DNA from: Alphaproteobacteria bacterium
GTDB lineage: Bacteria > Pseudomonadota > Alphaproteobacteria > Acetobacterales > Acetobacteraceae
Length of the DNA stretch: 15,020 bases
Direction of reading: 5' to 3'
Assembly (NCBI GenBank): GCA_013298245.1
Contig: JAAFHD010000038.1
Location: 1-15,020 of the forward strand
This document shows positions 1-7,676 of the stretch, in pieces (position 1 is the stretch's first letter; every line of letters starts with the position of its first letter). A program made the position numbers and the translations under genes. The notes under the pieces were generated by a model. That model worked only from the letters and a program-made list of their open reading frames with translations. It did not search any database and was not told the DNA's origin.

Positions 1-423
1 CTTCGCATCGGACGACTTCACCGTCGCCATGGCATTCCCGGCATAGATCGGGCGTACAAAAGTATCGCCATCCACGACGCCAGCCACATCCGAAATCGGC
101 TGCACGTCCAGCAGCGCCGCCACACGCGGCATCACATTCTTGCCGGCCGCCGAAGCCGGCGCCAACAAATGCGAATACCCGTCCGCCAGCTGCACCAACA
201 GCGCTGCCGTGGGTTCCGCCAGGCGCTTGGCCAGCGCCGCATCCTCGCACAACAAAACCTTGGCCACGGACGCGGTGCCCGCCGCAGCCGGCGCGGCACC
301 CGCGGCGCCATCACCCACCACCAGCAGGTGCACTTCGCCAAGCTGCGCGCCGGCCGCAATCGCGCTGCGCGTCGGTTGCGAAATCGCGGCCCCGTCATGG
401 TCCGCCAGAATCAGGATCGCCAT
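1..423 (-). CDS. etfA: Electron transfer flavoprotein alpha subunit, N-terminal part (runs off the window)
   Basis: Only the first 141 codons are present; the rest lies beyond base 1. The protein begins MAILILADHDGAA and reads on through VAKVLLCEDAAL and RPIYAGNAMATVKS, which match the N-terminal domain of EtfA (the C-terminal FAD-binding domain is outside the window). With EtfB it forms the soluble heterodimer that takes electrons from acyl-CoA and other flavin dehydrogenases and passes them to ETF:quinone oxidoreductase. The ATG at 423-421 lies two bases after the etfB stop (428-426), so the two are one transcription unit and probably translationally coupled; a GAAGGTGA stretch in the end of etfB can serve as ribosome binding site. 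Family assignment is firm; nothing can be said about the missing C-terminus. Confidence 0.93.
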   Translation of the reverse strand, partial: MAILILADHDGAAISQPTRSAIAAGAQLGEVHLLVVGDGAAGAAPAAAGTASVAKVLLCEDAALAKRLAEPTAALLVQLADGYSHLLAPASAAGKNVMPRVAALLDVQPISDVAGVVDGDTFVRPIYAGNAMATVKSSDAK

Positions 424-425
424 GT

Positions 426-1175
426 TCAGATCACCTTCGCTTCGTTGCGCAGCTTGTCCACCAACTCCTGCACCGAGCCGACCTTCTTGCCCGCGATGCG
501 CTTGGCCGGTTCCTCGACCTTCAGCACCGTCAGCCGCGGCGTCGGGTCCACGCCGAGATCAGCGGGTTTCATCACATCAATCGGCTTCTTGCGCGCCTTC
601 ATGATGTTCGGCAGCGAGGCATAGCGCGGCTCATTCAACCGCAAATCCGCGGTGACAATGCCGGGCAGCTTGATGGTCACCGTCTCCAGCCCGCCATCCA
701 CTTCGCGCGTCACCGTCGCGGTATCGCCCGCCACTTCCAGCTTCGACGCAAACGTGCCCTGCGCCCAACCCAGCAACGCCGCCAGCATCTGCCCGGTGGC
801 GTTCATGTCGTCATCAATGGCCTGCTTGCCCAGCAACACCAGCTGCGGCGATTCCTTGGCGACAATCGCCTGCAGAATCTTCGCGACCGCAATTGGCTCC
901 AGCGTGCCATCATGCTCGACCAGAATGCCCCGATCGGCACCCATCGCCAGCGCGGTCCGGATTTGCTCCTGCGCCGCCTGCGGCCCCGCCGAGACCGCGA
1001 TGATTTCCGTCGCGATCCCCTTCTCCTTCAGACGCACGGCTTCTTCCACCGCGATCTCGTCGAAGGGGTTCATCGACATTTTCACATTGGCGGTCTCAAC
1101 GCCCGTCTGGTCCGACTTCACGCGGACCTTCACGTTGTAATCCACCACCCGCTTGACCGGGACCAACACCTTCAT
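426..1175 (-). CDS. etfB: Electron transfer flavoprotein beta subunit
   Basis: A 249-residue protein, the usual EtfB length, starting [17 protein letters not shown]. Other family marks are [20 protein letters not shown] (34-52), the nucleotide-binding region around [18 protein letters not shown] (112-129), and the signature block [18 protein letters not shown] (181-198), the loop that contacts partner dehydrogenases. EtfB holds AMP and forms the heterodimer with EtfA, encoded directly downstream. The reading frame stays open 66 codons upstream of the chosen ATG, but that extension has no EtfB similarity and would cross the likely promoter, so the ATG at 1175-1173 is preferred; a GAGG lies nine bases before it. 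The gene is divergent from modA. Assignment is secure. Confidence 0.96.
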   Translation of the reverse strand: MKVLVPVKRVVDYNVKVRVKSDQTGVETANVKMSMNPFDEIAVEEAVRLKEKGIATEIIAVSAGPQAAQEQIRTALAMGADRGILVEHDGTLEPIAVAKILQAIVAKESPQLVLLGKQAIDDDMNATGQMLAALLGWAQGTFASKLEVAGDTATVTREVDGGLETVTIKLPGIVTADLRLNEPRYASLPNIMKARKKPIDVMKPADLGVDPTPRLTVLKVEEPAKRIAGKKVGSVQELVDKLRNEAKVI

Positions 1176-1209
1176 TGCCGTGCGCCTCGATAGGGTTTCT
1201 CGCAGGTGC

Positions 1210-1237
1210 AACATACACGCGCGAGGCACGCCGACAA
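1210..1237 (-). promoter_or_regulatory. Candidate sigma-70-type promoter for etfBA
   Basis: Read on the minus strand, TTGTCG (1237-1232) and TATGTT (1215-1210) are separated by 16 bases, each matching the consensus hexamers at four of six positions, and lie about 35 bases before the etfB ATG. The position in the 108-base gap between divergent etfB and modA fits. Short promoter matches are common by chance, so this is only a candidate. Confidence 0.35.
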
Positions 1238-1261
1238 GGCGCGCAACTGGACAGCGCCGGG

Positions 1262-1283
1262 GCATCCGTGATGCAACGGATGC
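1262..1283. promoter_or_regulatory. Inverted repeat abutting the modA start codon
   Basis: GCATCCG (1262-1268) and CGGATGC (1277-1283) are perfect 7-base inverted repeats around an 8-base loop, and the modA ATG begins at the very next base, 1284. The repeat occupies the place where a Shine-Dalgarno sequence would be; no convincing one is seen. It could be an operator for a DNA-binding regulator or an RNA hairpin that gates modA translation. It does not resemble the ModE consensus as I know it. Confidence 0.4.
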
Positions 1284-2042
1284 ATGCTTCCGCGCCGCGC
1301 ATTGCCGGTCTTGCTGCCCGCCGCCGCGATGGCGCAGCAACCGCCGCTGGTCGCCGCCGCATCCAACCTGCAATTCGCCCTGGAACAGATCGCCGCGCGC
1401 TTCGCGGCCGAGGGCGGTGGCGCGCTGCGCCTCACCTGGGGATCATCAGGCAACATCACGCGCCAGATCGAACAGGGCTCGCCCGTCGAACTCTTTTTCT
1501 CCGCCGACGAGGATTTCGTCTTCCGCCTGGCCACGGCCGGCCACACGCGTGACCGCGGCGTCCCCTATGCCGAAGGCCGCCTGGCCCTCTTCGCGCCCCA
1601 CAACTCCCCTTTGCGCGCAACAGACGGCCTGCCCGCCCTGCGCGCGGCGCTGGACGCCGGCCGCATCCAACGCTTCGCCATCGCCAACCCCGAGCACGCC
1701 CCCTATGGCCGCGCCGCCGAACAGGCCTTGCGCGCCGAAGCCCTGTGGGACCGCCTGCGCCCCCACCTGGTGCTGGGCGAAAACGTCTCCCAAGCCGCGC
1801 AATTCGCACTCGCCGGCGGTAGCCAGGGCGGCATCATCGCGTGGTCACTCGTCCTCGCACCCGCCCTGCAACCGCGCGGCACAGCATCGCAAATCCCCAC
1901 CAACCTGCACGCGCCCCTGATGCAGCGCATGGTCCTGACCCGCCGCGCCACCCCCGCCGCCGAGCGCTTCTACGCCTTCATGCAAACCCGGCCGGCGCGC
2001 GAGATCATGGCCCGCTTCGGCTTCGCACTGCCCGGCGAATGA
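1284..2042 (+). CDS. modA: Molybdate ABC transporter, periplasmic substrate-binding protein
   Basis: A 252-residue ModA. The first 17 residues ([17 protein letters not shown]) look like a short secretion signal, followed by the mature start [15 protein letters not shown] typical of ModA. Oxyanion-binding and family blocks follow: [37 protein letters not shown] and [19 protein letters not shown]. It captures molybdate (possibly tungstate) in the periplasm and delivers it to ModB. An in-frame TGA at 1269 rules out a longer protein, so ATG 1284 is the start, although there is no clear ribosome binding site and an inverted repeat ends directly before it. The stop overlaps the modB start (ATGATGA arrangement), so modABC is one operon. 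Molybdate is inferred from family and operon; specificity over tungstate or sulfate is not visible. Confidence 0.93.
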   Translation: MLPRRALPVLLPAAAMAQQPPLVAAASNLQFALEQIAARFAAEGGGALRLTWGSSGNITRQIEQGSPVELFFSADEDFVFRLATAGHTRDRGVPYAEGRLALFAPHNSPLRATDGLPALRAALDAGRIQRFAIANPEHAPYGRAAEQALRAEALWDRLRPHLVLGENVSQAAQFALAGGSQGGIIAWSLVLAPALQPRGTASQIPTNLHAPLMQRMVLTRRATPAAERFYAFMQTRPAREIMARFGFALPGE

Positions 2043-2716
2043 TGGACTGGCGCGCCTTCCAACTCTCGGTCGAATTGGCGTTCGGCACGCTGATCATCCT
2101 GCTGCCGTTTTCGATCTGGCTGGGCCGCTTGCTGGCCACGCGCCGCTTCCCCGGCCGTGGCTTCATTGAGGCCGCCGTGGCCCTGCCCCTGGTGCTGCCG
2201 CCCACCGTCATCGGCTTCTACCTGCTCACCGCTTTCGGCGCGGGCTCCGCGCTGGGCCAGGCCTGGCAAAACATCTTCGGCAGCGGCCTCGCCTTCTCCT
2301 TCGAGGGCCTGTTGCTGGCCAGCGTGCTGGTCAATCTCCCCTTCGCCGTGCAGCCCATCCAGAACGCGTTTTCGGCCATTCCGCCCGCATTGCGCGAGGC
2401 CGGCGCCACCGCCGGCATGCCGCCCTGGCGCGTGCTGCTGCGCGTGGAATTGCCGCTGGCCTGGCCCGGCATCGCCACCGCCGCCGTGCTGACCTTCGCG
2501 CATACGCTGGGCGAATTCGGCGTGGTGCTGATGGTCGGCGGGTCCATTCCCGGCGAGACGCAGACCATCGCCATCGCCATCTATGACCGCGTGCAGGCGT
2601 TCGATGATGCGGGGGCGGCGGTGATGTCCGCGGCGCTGCTCGGCGTGTCGGTGGTCGCACTCGGCATCACCAACACGCTCTCGCGCCGCGTCGGCCGCAG
2701 GCGGCGCGATGCCTGA
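2039..2716 (+). CDS. modB: Molybdate ABC transporter, permease subunit
   Basis: A 225-residue inner-membrane protein with several hydrophobic helices (clear ones near 13-33, 45-66, 88-108, 145-168 and 193-212). It carries the cytoplasmic EAA loop that docks on the ATPase, seen as EAGATAGMPPWRVLLRVELP (120-139). The block LPLVLPPTVIGFYLL and the GEFGVVLMVGGSIPGETQT stretch are typical of ModB. Two adjacent in-frame ATGs (2039 and 2042) are possible; the first overlaps the modA stop at 2040-2042, the second shares one base with it. The frame is open further upstream but that part only shadows modA. The stop overlaps the start of modC by eight bases. It forms the transmembrane channel of the importer. 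Confidence 0.94.
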   Translation: MMDWRAFQLSVELAFGTLIILLPFSIWLGRLLATRRFPGRGFIEAAVALPLVLPPTVIGFYLLTAFGAGSALGQAWQNIFGSGLAFSFEGLLLASVLVNLPFAVQPIQNAFSAIPPALREAGATAGMPPWRVLLRVELPLAWPGIATAAVLTFAHTLGEFGVVLMVGGSIPGETQTIAIAIYDRVQAFDDAGAAVMSAALLGVSVVALGITNTLSRRVGRRRRDA

Positions 2717-3788
2717 AGCGCTGCACGCCACATTGCGCGCGACCACGCCCGTGCCGCTGGATGTCGCGCTGCATTGCGCGCCGGGCGAAATGCTCGCGCT
2801 GGTCGGGCCATCGGGCGCGGGCAAGTCCACGGTGTTGCGCTGCATCGCCGGCCTGCATCGCGCCGCCGAGGGCGAGGTGCGCTGCGGCGCCACATGGTTC
2901 GGCGCGGGCGTGAACCTGGCGCCGCATCGCCGCGCGGTGGGCCTGGTGTTCCAGGATTATGCGCTGTTTCCGCACATGACCGCGCTCGCGAATGTGATGG
3001 CGGCGATGGGGCATCGCGCGCCCGCGACACGCGCGGCGACAGCGCGCGATTTGCTGGCGCGCGTGCATTTGGCAGGGCTGGAGGAACGACGCCCGGCGGA
3101 ACTCTCCGGCGGCCAGCAGCAGCGCGTGGCGATGGCGCGTGCGTTGGCGCGCGAACCCGCCGTGCTGCTGCTGGACGAACCATTTTCCGCCGTGGACCGC
3201 GCCACGCGCCGGCGCCTGCAAGCCGAATTGGCGCAGCTGCGCCGCAGCCTGTCGGTGCCGATCGTGATGGTCACGCATGATCTGGATGAGGCGCTGGCGC
3301 TGGCCGACAACATGCTGCTGATCCATCGCGGCCGCGCGCTGCAAACCGCGCCGCCGGCCGAGATGCTGGCGCGCCCGGCCAATGCGGAAGTCGCGCGCTT
3401 GCTGGACTTGCGCAACATCTACCAGGCGGAAGTGCTGGGCCATGAGGGCGAGCACACGCGGCTGCGTTGGGGCGCGCTGGAGTTGGAAGCACCGCGCGCC
3501 GCCGCCGCCGGCCTGGTGGATTTGCTGGTGGCACCCTCGGCCGTGCTGCTGCACCGGCGCGACCGCCCATCGGCGGGCGAGCGCGAAAACCCGGTGCCCG
3601 CGCGCGTGCTGGAAGTGCTGGCCCTGGGCGCCGATGCGCGCGTGACCTTGGATGTGGCGGACCCCGGCGGTGGGCCTTTGGTCTTCACGCTGCCGATGCA
3701 TGCTGCGCGCCGCAACGGCCTGGCGCCTGGCGAGGCCTGCGTCGTCAGCCTGTTGCGCGACGGGCTGCACATCATGCCGCGCGGTTGA
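2709..3788 (+). CDS. modC: Molybdate ABC transporter, ATP-binding subunit
   Basis: A 359-residue ABC ATPase. Visible motifs are the Walker A GPSGAGKST (33-41), Q-loop glutamine 82 (FQDYALFPHM), ABC signature LSGGQQQRVA (132-141), Walker B VLLLDEP (152-158) and switch histidine 190 (VTHDLDEA). Residues from about 290 form a C-terminal TOBE/Mop-like domain, expected in ModC and able to bind oxyanion. It drives molybdate import with ModB and ModA. The ATG at 2709 lies inside the last codons of modB (ATGCCTGA overlap), pointing to coupled translation. No molybdopterin enzyme or ModE-type regulator is encoded nearby. The ATPase call is certain; the molybdate call rests on the complete modABC order. 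Confidence 0.94.
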   Translation: MPEALHATLRATTPVPLDVALHCAPGEMLALVGPSGAGKSTVLRCIAGLHRAAEGEVRCGATWFGAGVNLAPHRRAVGLVFQDYALFPHMTALANVMAAMGHRAPATRAATARDLLARVHLAGLEERRPAELSGGQQQRVAMARALAREPAVLLLDEPFSAVDRATRRRLQAELAQLRRSLSVPIVMVTHDLDEALALADNMLLIHRGRALQTAPPAEMLARPANAEVARLLDLRNIYQAEVLGHEGEHTRLRWGALELEAPRAAAAGLVDLLVAPSAVLLHRRDRPSAGERENPVPARVLEVLALGADARVTLDVADPGGGPLVFTLPMHAARRNGLAPGEACVVSLLRDGLHIMPRG

Positions 3789-3848
3789 AACCAAGGCCCG
3801 CCGCGCCTAAACACGCTGCGTTGCAATACGAATGGAAGGGCTTTCCCC

Positions 3849-4880
3849 ATGGGCTACAAGGTCGCAGTTGTCGGCGCCACCGGTGCGGTTGGGCGCGAGA
3901 TGCTGAAGACGCTGGCCGAGCGCAATTTCCCGGTGAGCGAGATTGTGGCGCTGGCCTCCGGCCGCTCCGCCGGCACCGAGATTTCCTGGGGCGAGAAAAA
4001 GGTTTTGAAGGTGCAGAACCTGGAGACCTTCGATTTCACCGGCACGGATATCGGGCTGTTCAGCCCGGGTGCGTCGGTCTCGGCGGTGCATGCACCGCGG
4101 GCGGCGGCGGCGGGCTGCGTCGTGATCGACAACACCAGCCAGTTCCGCATGGAACCCGACGTGCCGCTGGTGGTGCCGGAGGTGAACCCGCATGCGCTGG
4201 CGCAATTCCGCAAGCGGCGGATCATCGCCAACCCGAATTGCAGCACCATCCAGATGGTGGTGGCGCTGAAGCCGCTGCATGATCTGGCGCGCATCAAGCG
4301 CGTGGTGGTCAGCACCTATCAGTCCGTCTCCGGCGCCGGCAAGGAAGGGATGGACGAGCTGTTCCACCAGACCAAGTCCAGCTTCGTGCACCAGGAGCCG
4401 GAGCCGCAGCAATTCACCAAGCCCATCGCCTTCAACTGCATCCCGCATATCGACAAGTTCATGGATGACGGGTCCACGAAGGAAGAGTGGAAGATGGCGG
4501 TGGAAACCCGCAAAATCCTGGACCCGGACATCAAGGTGATGGCGACCTGCGTGCGCGTGCCGGTGTTCATCGGCCACGCCGAAGCGGTGCATGTGGAGTT
4601 CGAGAGCGCGATCTCCGAGGCGCAGGCACTGGCGGCCTGGCGCAAGGCGCCTGGCGTGCGCGTGTTCGATAAGCGCGAGGATGGCGGCTACATCACGCAG
4701 CTGGATGCGGCGGGTGAGGATGACACTTACGTCTCGCGGCTGCGCAAGGACCCGACGGTGGAGTTCGGGTTGGCCTTCTGGTGCGTCAGCGACAATCTGC
4801 GCAAGGGTGCTGCGTTGAATGCAGTGCAGATCGCGGAGGCGATGGTGAAGCAGGGGTTGTTGGAGAAGCAGGTGGCGTGA
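3849..4880 (+). CDS. asd: Aspartate-semialdehyde dehydrogenase
   Basis: A 343-residue Asd, standard length. It makes aspartate semialdehyde from aspartyl phosphate with NADPH, the branch point to lysine/diaminopimelate, threonine, methionine and isoleucine. The N-terminal Rossmann motif is VAVVGATGAVGREML (5-19). The catalytic cysteine is C131 in IIANPNCSTIQM, with Q158 in STYQSVSGAG and the active-site histidine H243 in CVRVPVFIGHAEAVHVE. A GGAAGGG lies shortly before the ATG at 3849. The gene stands 60 bases after modC with no obvious terminator between, so read-through is possible but the functions are unrelated. Its TGA overlaps the start of the next small gene, which is unusual for asd. 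Confidence 0.97.
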   Translation: MGYKVAVVGATGAVGREMLKTLAERNFPVSEIVALASGRSAGTEISWGEKKVLKVQNLETFDFTGTDIGLFSPGASVSAVHAPRAAAAGCVVIDNTSQFRMEPDVPLVVPEVNPHALAQFRKRRIIANPNCSTIQMVVALKPLHDLARIKRVVVSTYQSVSGAGKEGMDELFHQTKSSFVHQEPEPQQFTKPIAFNCIPHIDKFMDDGSTKEEWKMAVETRKILDPDIKVMATCVRVPVFIGHAEAVHVEFESAISEAQALAAWRKAPGVRVFDKREDGGYITQLDAAGEDDTYVSRLRKDPTVEFGLAFWCVSDNLRKGAALNAVQIAEAMVKQGLLEKQVA

Positions 4881-5155
4881 TGGCAACAGACGGCAAAATC
4901 GTCCAGCCCGCTTCAACGCGGGACACCGTCGCTGATGTTGCTGTCATTTTGGCCGACGCCATAGCTGGCGTCGGCGCCCTTGCTGAGGCGTTGAGGGACT
5001 TGAAACCAGTTCTTGCGGCCAACGCCACTGAACCGCATCAGGCCATCATTGAACGGACCGACGCGACGTTGGCCAACGTCGAGAAGGTGATGCTCTCACA
5101 ATATGCCGAACTCGAGGCGGTCCTGAAGCGCTTTGCAGGCGACTCTGATGCCTGA
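4880..5155 (+). CDS. Small helical protein of unknown function, coupled to asd
   Basis: Not recognised. A 91-residue protein, mostly predicted helix, with no signal peptide or membrane segment: an alanine/valine-rich amphipathic stretch (15-48, VADVAVILADAIAGVGALAE) and a second helix (53-86, ending SQYAELEAVLKRFAGD). Its ATG at 4880 uses the final base of the asd stop codon, with AGGTGG five bases before it, and its own stop overlaps the next start by eight bases (ATGCCTGA). The overlaps on both sides and a coding-like composition support a real gene. The frame is open further upstream only as a shadow of asd. It probably works with the coiled-coil membrane protein encoded next, but this is inferred from the overlap alone. 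Confidence 0.7.
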   Translation: MATDGKIVQPASTRDTVADVAVILADAIAGVGALAEALRDLKPVLAANATEPHQAIIERTDATLANVEKVMLSQYAELEAVLKRFAGDSDA

Positions 5156-5519
5156 ACCCGACCTGAAATTGATGCGCCTTCTTGCCCAACGCGGAAAACT
5201 TGCGCGCGGCGGCGGCGGCTCCGATGATGGCGGCGACATGCTGGAAGCCCGCGTCGCCGCGCTCGAATCAGACGTCCGCGAGATCAAGGTGATCCTCGTG
5301 CGGATCGAAGCCCGTTTGGACAAGATGGACTCGCGCCTGGATAAAATTGAAGAGCGCGTGCGCAAGCTTGAGATCGACGTATCCGGCATGACCAACCGAC
5401 TGGCGCTGATGCCCAGCACCTGGACTATCATGACGATCTGCATTGCATCGATCGTGGGATCGATGATTGGCGTGACCGGATTGATCCTGACGATCATGCG
5501 GTTCACCGGTCGGGCTTGA
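5148..5519 (+). CDS. Coiled-coil protein with one C-terminal membrane helix (paralogue 1)
   Basis: A 123-residue protein of unknown function. Residues 1-30 are a charged head with a glycine-rich linker (GGGGSDDGGD). Residues 31-88 are a strong coiled coil with clean heptads (RLDKMDS-RLDKIEE-RVRKLEI). Residues 92-117 form one hydrophobic helix entered at a P-x-T-W-T turn and ending in MRFTGRA. The likely topology is a cytoplasmic or periplasmic coiled coil anchored by its tail. The ATG at 5148 overlaps the previous stop and is preferred to a TTG at 5133. It resembles the protein at 5552-5803 over coiled coil and membrane helix. Architecture is reminiscent of small phage-type XhlA proteins and of DUF1640-type proteins, but I cannot assign a family. 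Confidence 0.75.
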   Translation: MPEPDLKLMRLLAQRGKLARGGGGSDDGGDMLEARVAALESDVREIKVILVRIEARLDKMDSRLDKIEERVRKLEIDVSGMTNRLALMPSTWTIMTICIASIVGSMIGVTGLILTIMRFTGRA

Positions 5520-5551
5520 ATCCCCGCCGTTCCAGGTCCACACAACCGCCC

Positions 5552-5803
5552 ATGTCAGACCACAATACCCCCGACGCCACGCGCGACGGCATTGCCCGCA
5601 TCGAAGCCCGGCTGGACCGGCTGGAATCGCGTTTCGACCGCTTCGAGGAACGTTTTCGGCGCGTGGAAACCGATACGCTGGATGTGAAAACGCGCGTGTC
5701 CCTGCTGCCCACCGCCTGGACACTGCTGCTGGGTGGTGCCGGCATCACCATGGGCATCATGGCGTTCGCGCTGGCGCTGGTGCGCTTCGGCGTCACCAGC
5801 TGA
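5552..5803 (+). CDS. Coiled-coil protein with one C-terminal membrane helix (paralogue 2)
   Basis: An 83-residue relative of the preceding protein, lacking its glycine-rich head. Residues 13-52 are coiled coil (IEARLDRLESRFDRFEERF) and 55-78 a membrane helix entered by LPTAWT and ending VRFG. Aligned without gaps to the upstream protein from IEAR to the proline before the helix (37 positions), I count 18 identities, so the pair looks like an old tandem duplication. The ATG at 5552 is chosen because the frame upstream (from a TTG at 5516) has no similarity; no strong ribosome binding site is visible. It is the last gene before a pair of hairpins that face ilvC. Function unknown. Confidence 0.72.
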   Translation: MSDHNTPDATRDGIARIEARLDRLESRFDRFEERFRRVETDTLDVKTRVSLLPTAWTLLLGGAGITMGIMAFALALVRFGVTS

Positions 5804-5806
5804 AGA

Positions 5807-5824
5807 GGGGCGCCGAAGCGCCCC
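5807..5824. terminator. Perfect GC-rich hairpin between convergent genes
   Basis: GGGGCGC (5807-5813) and GCGCCCC (5818-5824) pair perfectly around four bases. Read on the minus strand, the loop is TTCG closed by a C-G pair, the classic extra-stable tetraloop. It starts four bases after the stop of the plus-strand gene and lies 65 bases beyond the end of ilvC. There is no long T-run on either side, so efficient factor-independent termination is not assured; it may also protect 3' ends. Confidence 0.55.
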
Positions 5825-5838
5825 ATCCAAGAGCAGAT

Positions 5839-5866
5839 CGTATCCGGCCACTATCAGCCGGATACG
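5839..5866. terminator. Perfect 10-base-pair hairpin between convergent genes
   Basis: CGTATCCGGC (5839-5848) and GCCGGATACG (5857-5866) form a perfect stem with an 8-base loop. It lies between the last plus-strand gene and the ilvC stop, 22 bases from the latter. On the minus strand it is preceded by GGTTTTTTCC directly after the ilvC stop rather than followed by a T-run. A bidirectional terminator or a 3'-end stabiliser is the simplest reading. Confidence 0.5.
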
Positions 5867-5888
5867 TGAAGATGCTCGGGAAAAAACC

Positions 5889-6938
<1,050 letters not shown>

Positions 6939-7017
6939 TCACGCGGGCATGTGCCTTGCGCGACGGGGGATGGCAACTGGGGTGGTTTTTGTTGGACTGC
7001 GGAAGGCGACGCGCTAC

Positions 7018-7299
7018 ATGGCCATAATGTCCACCACGAAGCGCGATACTCAACAAGTGGGGCTGAAGGAGGCCAAAGCGCGGCTGTCGGCAGTCGTCGA
7101 CGCCGCCATGCAAGGCGAGGCCACCATCATCACGCGGCGTGGCAAGCCGCAGGCGGTGGTGCTGGGGTATGAGGAGTATCTCCGGCTGGCGAAACGCAAG
7201 CCGTCCTTCGCGGAACTTCTGATGGCTTTTCCCTTGGGCGAAGAGGACGCACATCTCTTCGAGCGTGACCAGAGTCCGCCGCGCGACGTCGAGTTTTGA
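7018..7299 (+). CDS. Phd/YefM-type antitoxin, apparently without its toxin
   Basis: A 93-residue protein (90 if the ATG at 7027 is used). The N-terminal half has the Phd/YefM fold signature: VGLKEAKARLSAVVDAAMQG, then EATIITRRGKPQAVVLGYEEY. The C-terminal tail (FAELLMAFPLGEEDAHLF, ending RDQSPPRDVEF) is the kind that wraps a PIN-domain (VapC-like) toxin. Such proteins bind their own promoter through the N-terminus and neutralise the toxin with the tail. I find no PIN-type start (LLDTNV-like) in any frame downstream. A GGAAGG at 7001-7006 precedes ATG 7018 by 11 bases. The gene is divergent from ilvC in an islet that also carries an AT-rich gene. The tail is intact, so a toxin was lost, is elsewhere, or is unfamiliar. 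Confidence 0.85.
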   Translation: MAIMSTTKRDTQQVGLKEAKARLSAVVDAAMQGEATIITRRGKPQAVVLGYEEYLRLAKRKPSFAELLMAFPLGEEDAHLFERDQSPPRDVEF

Positions 7300-7676
7300 A
7301 ACGCTAGGTGCTCAACACGAGTTTGGTACATTTGCTGGTAACATCGTCTTGCCCGCATGCCGACGCGGCCGTTGTTGGCTAGATCGATGCAAATTCCGGA
7401 CACCATTTGGCTCCCGGTCGCTGTGCTGGCGGACACACACAGCGATGTGGCTAAACTGCTCCGGCTGCGCCGGGCGCGCGGCACCATGGCGATAGGTGAA
7501 TGCATGGCGAACATCATCGACGAATATCCTCTGCGCGTCGCGCAAATTGATTTTCTAGCGGTCGCATCACGCTATCAAAAATAGCGTCGAACTTGTCGCG
7601 GCCTTGATTATTTTGAACAATCTATAAAATATTCGACTTAATCATACTTCCCCACTATCCAATACATGAATCACCC
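7300..7676. other. Gap after the antitoxin, grading from GC-rich to AT-rich
   Basis: About 380 bases in which I recognise no gene family. It holds one doubtful ORF (7357-7584) and, from about 7590, becomes visibly AT-rich (for example AACAATCTATAAAATATTCG near 7615-7634). This is where a toxin partner would be expected; no PIN-domain signature is seen in any frame. The composition step suggests a junction between sequences of different origin. Confidence 0.5.
7357..7584 (+). CDS. Doubtful small ORF downstream of the antitoxin
   Basis: An ORF of 75 codons from ATG 7357, or 65 from ATG 7387 (MQIPDTIWLPVAVLADTHS, ending DFLAVASRYQK). A stop codon lies just before ATG 7357 and neither start has a clear ribosome binding site. 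The sequence is a plausible small soluble protein with mixed helix and strand, but matches nothing I know and lacks the acidic pattern of a PIN toxin. It is in the right place and orientation to be the antitoxin's partner, 57 bases after it. It could equally be a chance ORF or the remains of a decayed gene. Confidence 0.25.
   Translation: MPTRPLLARSMQIPDTIWLPVAVLADTHSDVAKLLRLRRARGTMAIGECMANIIDEYPLRVAQIDFLAVASRYQK

Noticed and set aside
2667..3794. A 375-codon minus-strand frame opposite modC
   Set aside because: Shadow of the ATPase gene; the protein is dominated by Q, R, H and A and has no recognisable domain.
2709..5155. The same eight-base gene overlap (ATGCCTGA) at modB/modC and at 5148-5155
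   Set aside because: Both encode Met-Pro-Glu starts and overlapping stops, but an 8-base coincidence of a common overlap type needs no special explanation.
6992..7020. TTGGAC and TACATG, 17 bases apart, as a promoter for the antitoxin
   Set aside because: The -10 match is only three of six and would put the transcript start at or past the preferred start codon.
7300..7600. A possible PIN-domain toxin, perhaps frameshifted, after the antitoxin
   Set aside because: Looked for the LLDTNV-type start and spaced acidic residues in all forward frames and found none; not enough to call even a pseudogene.
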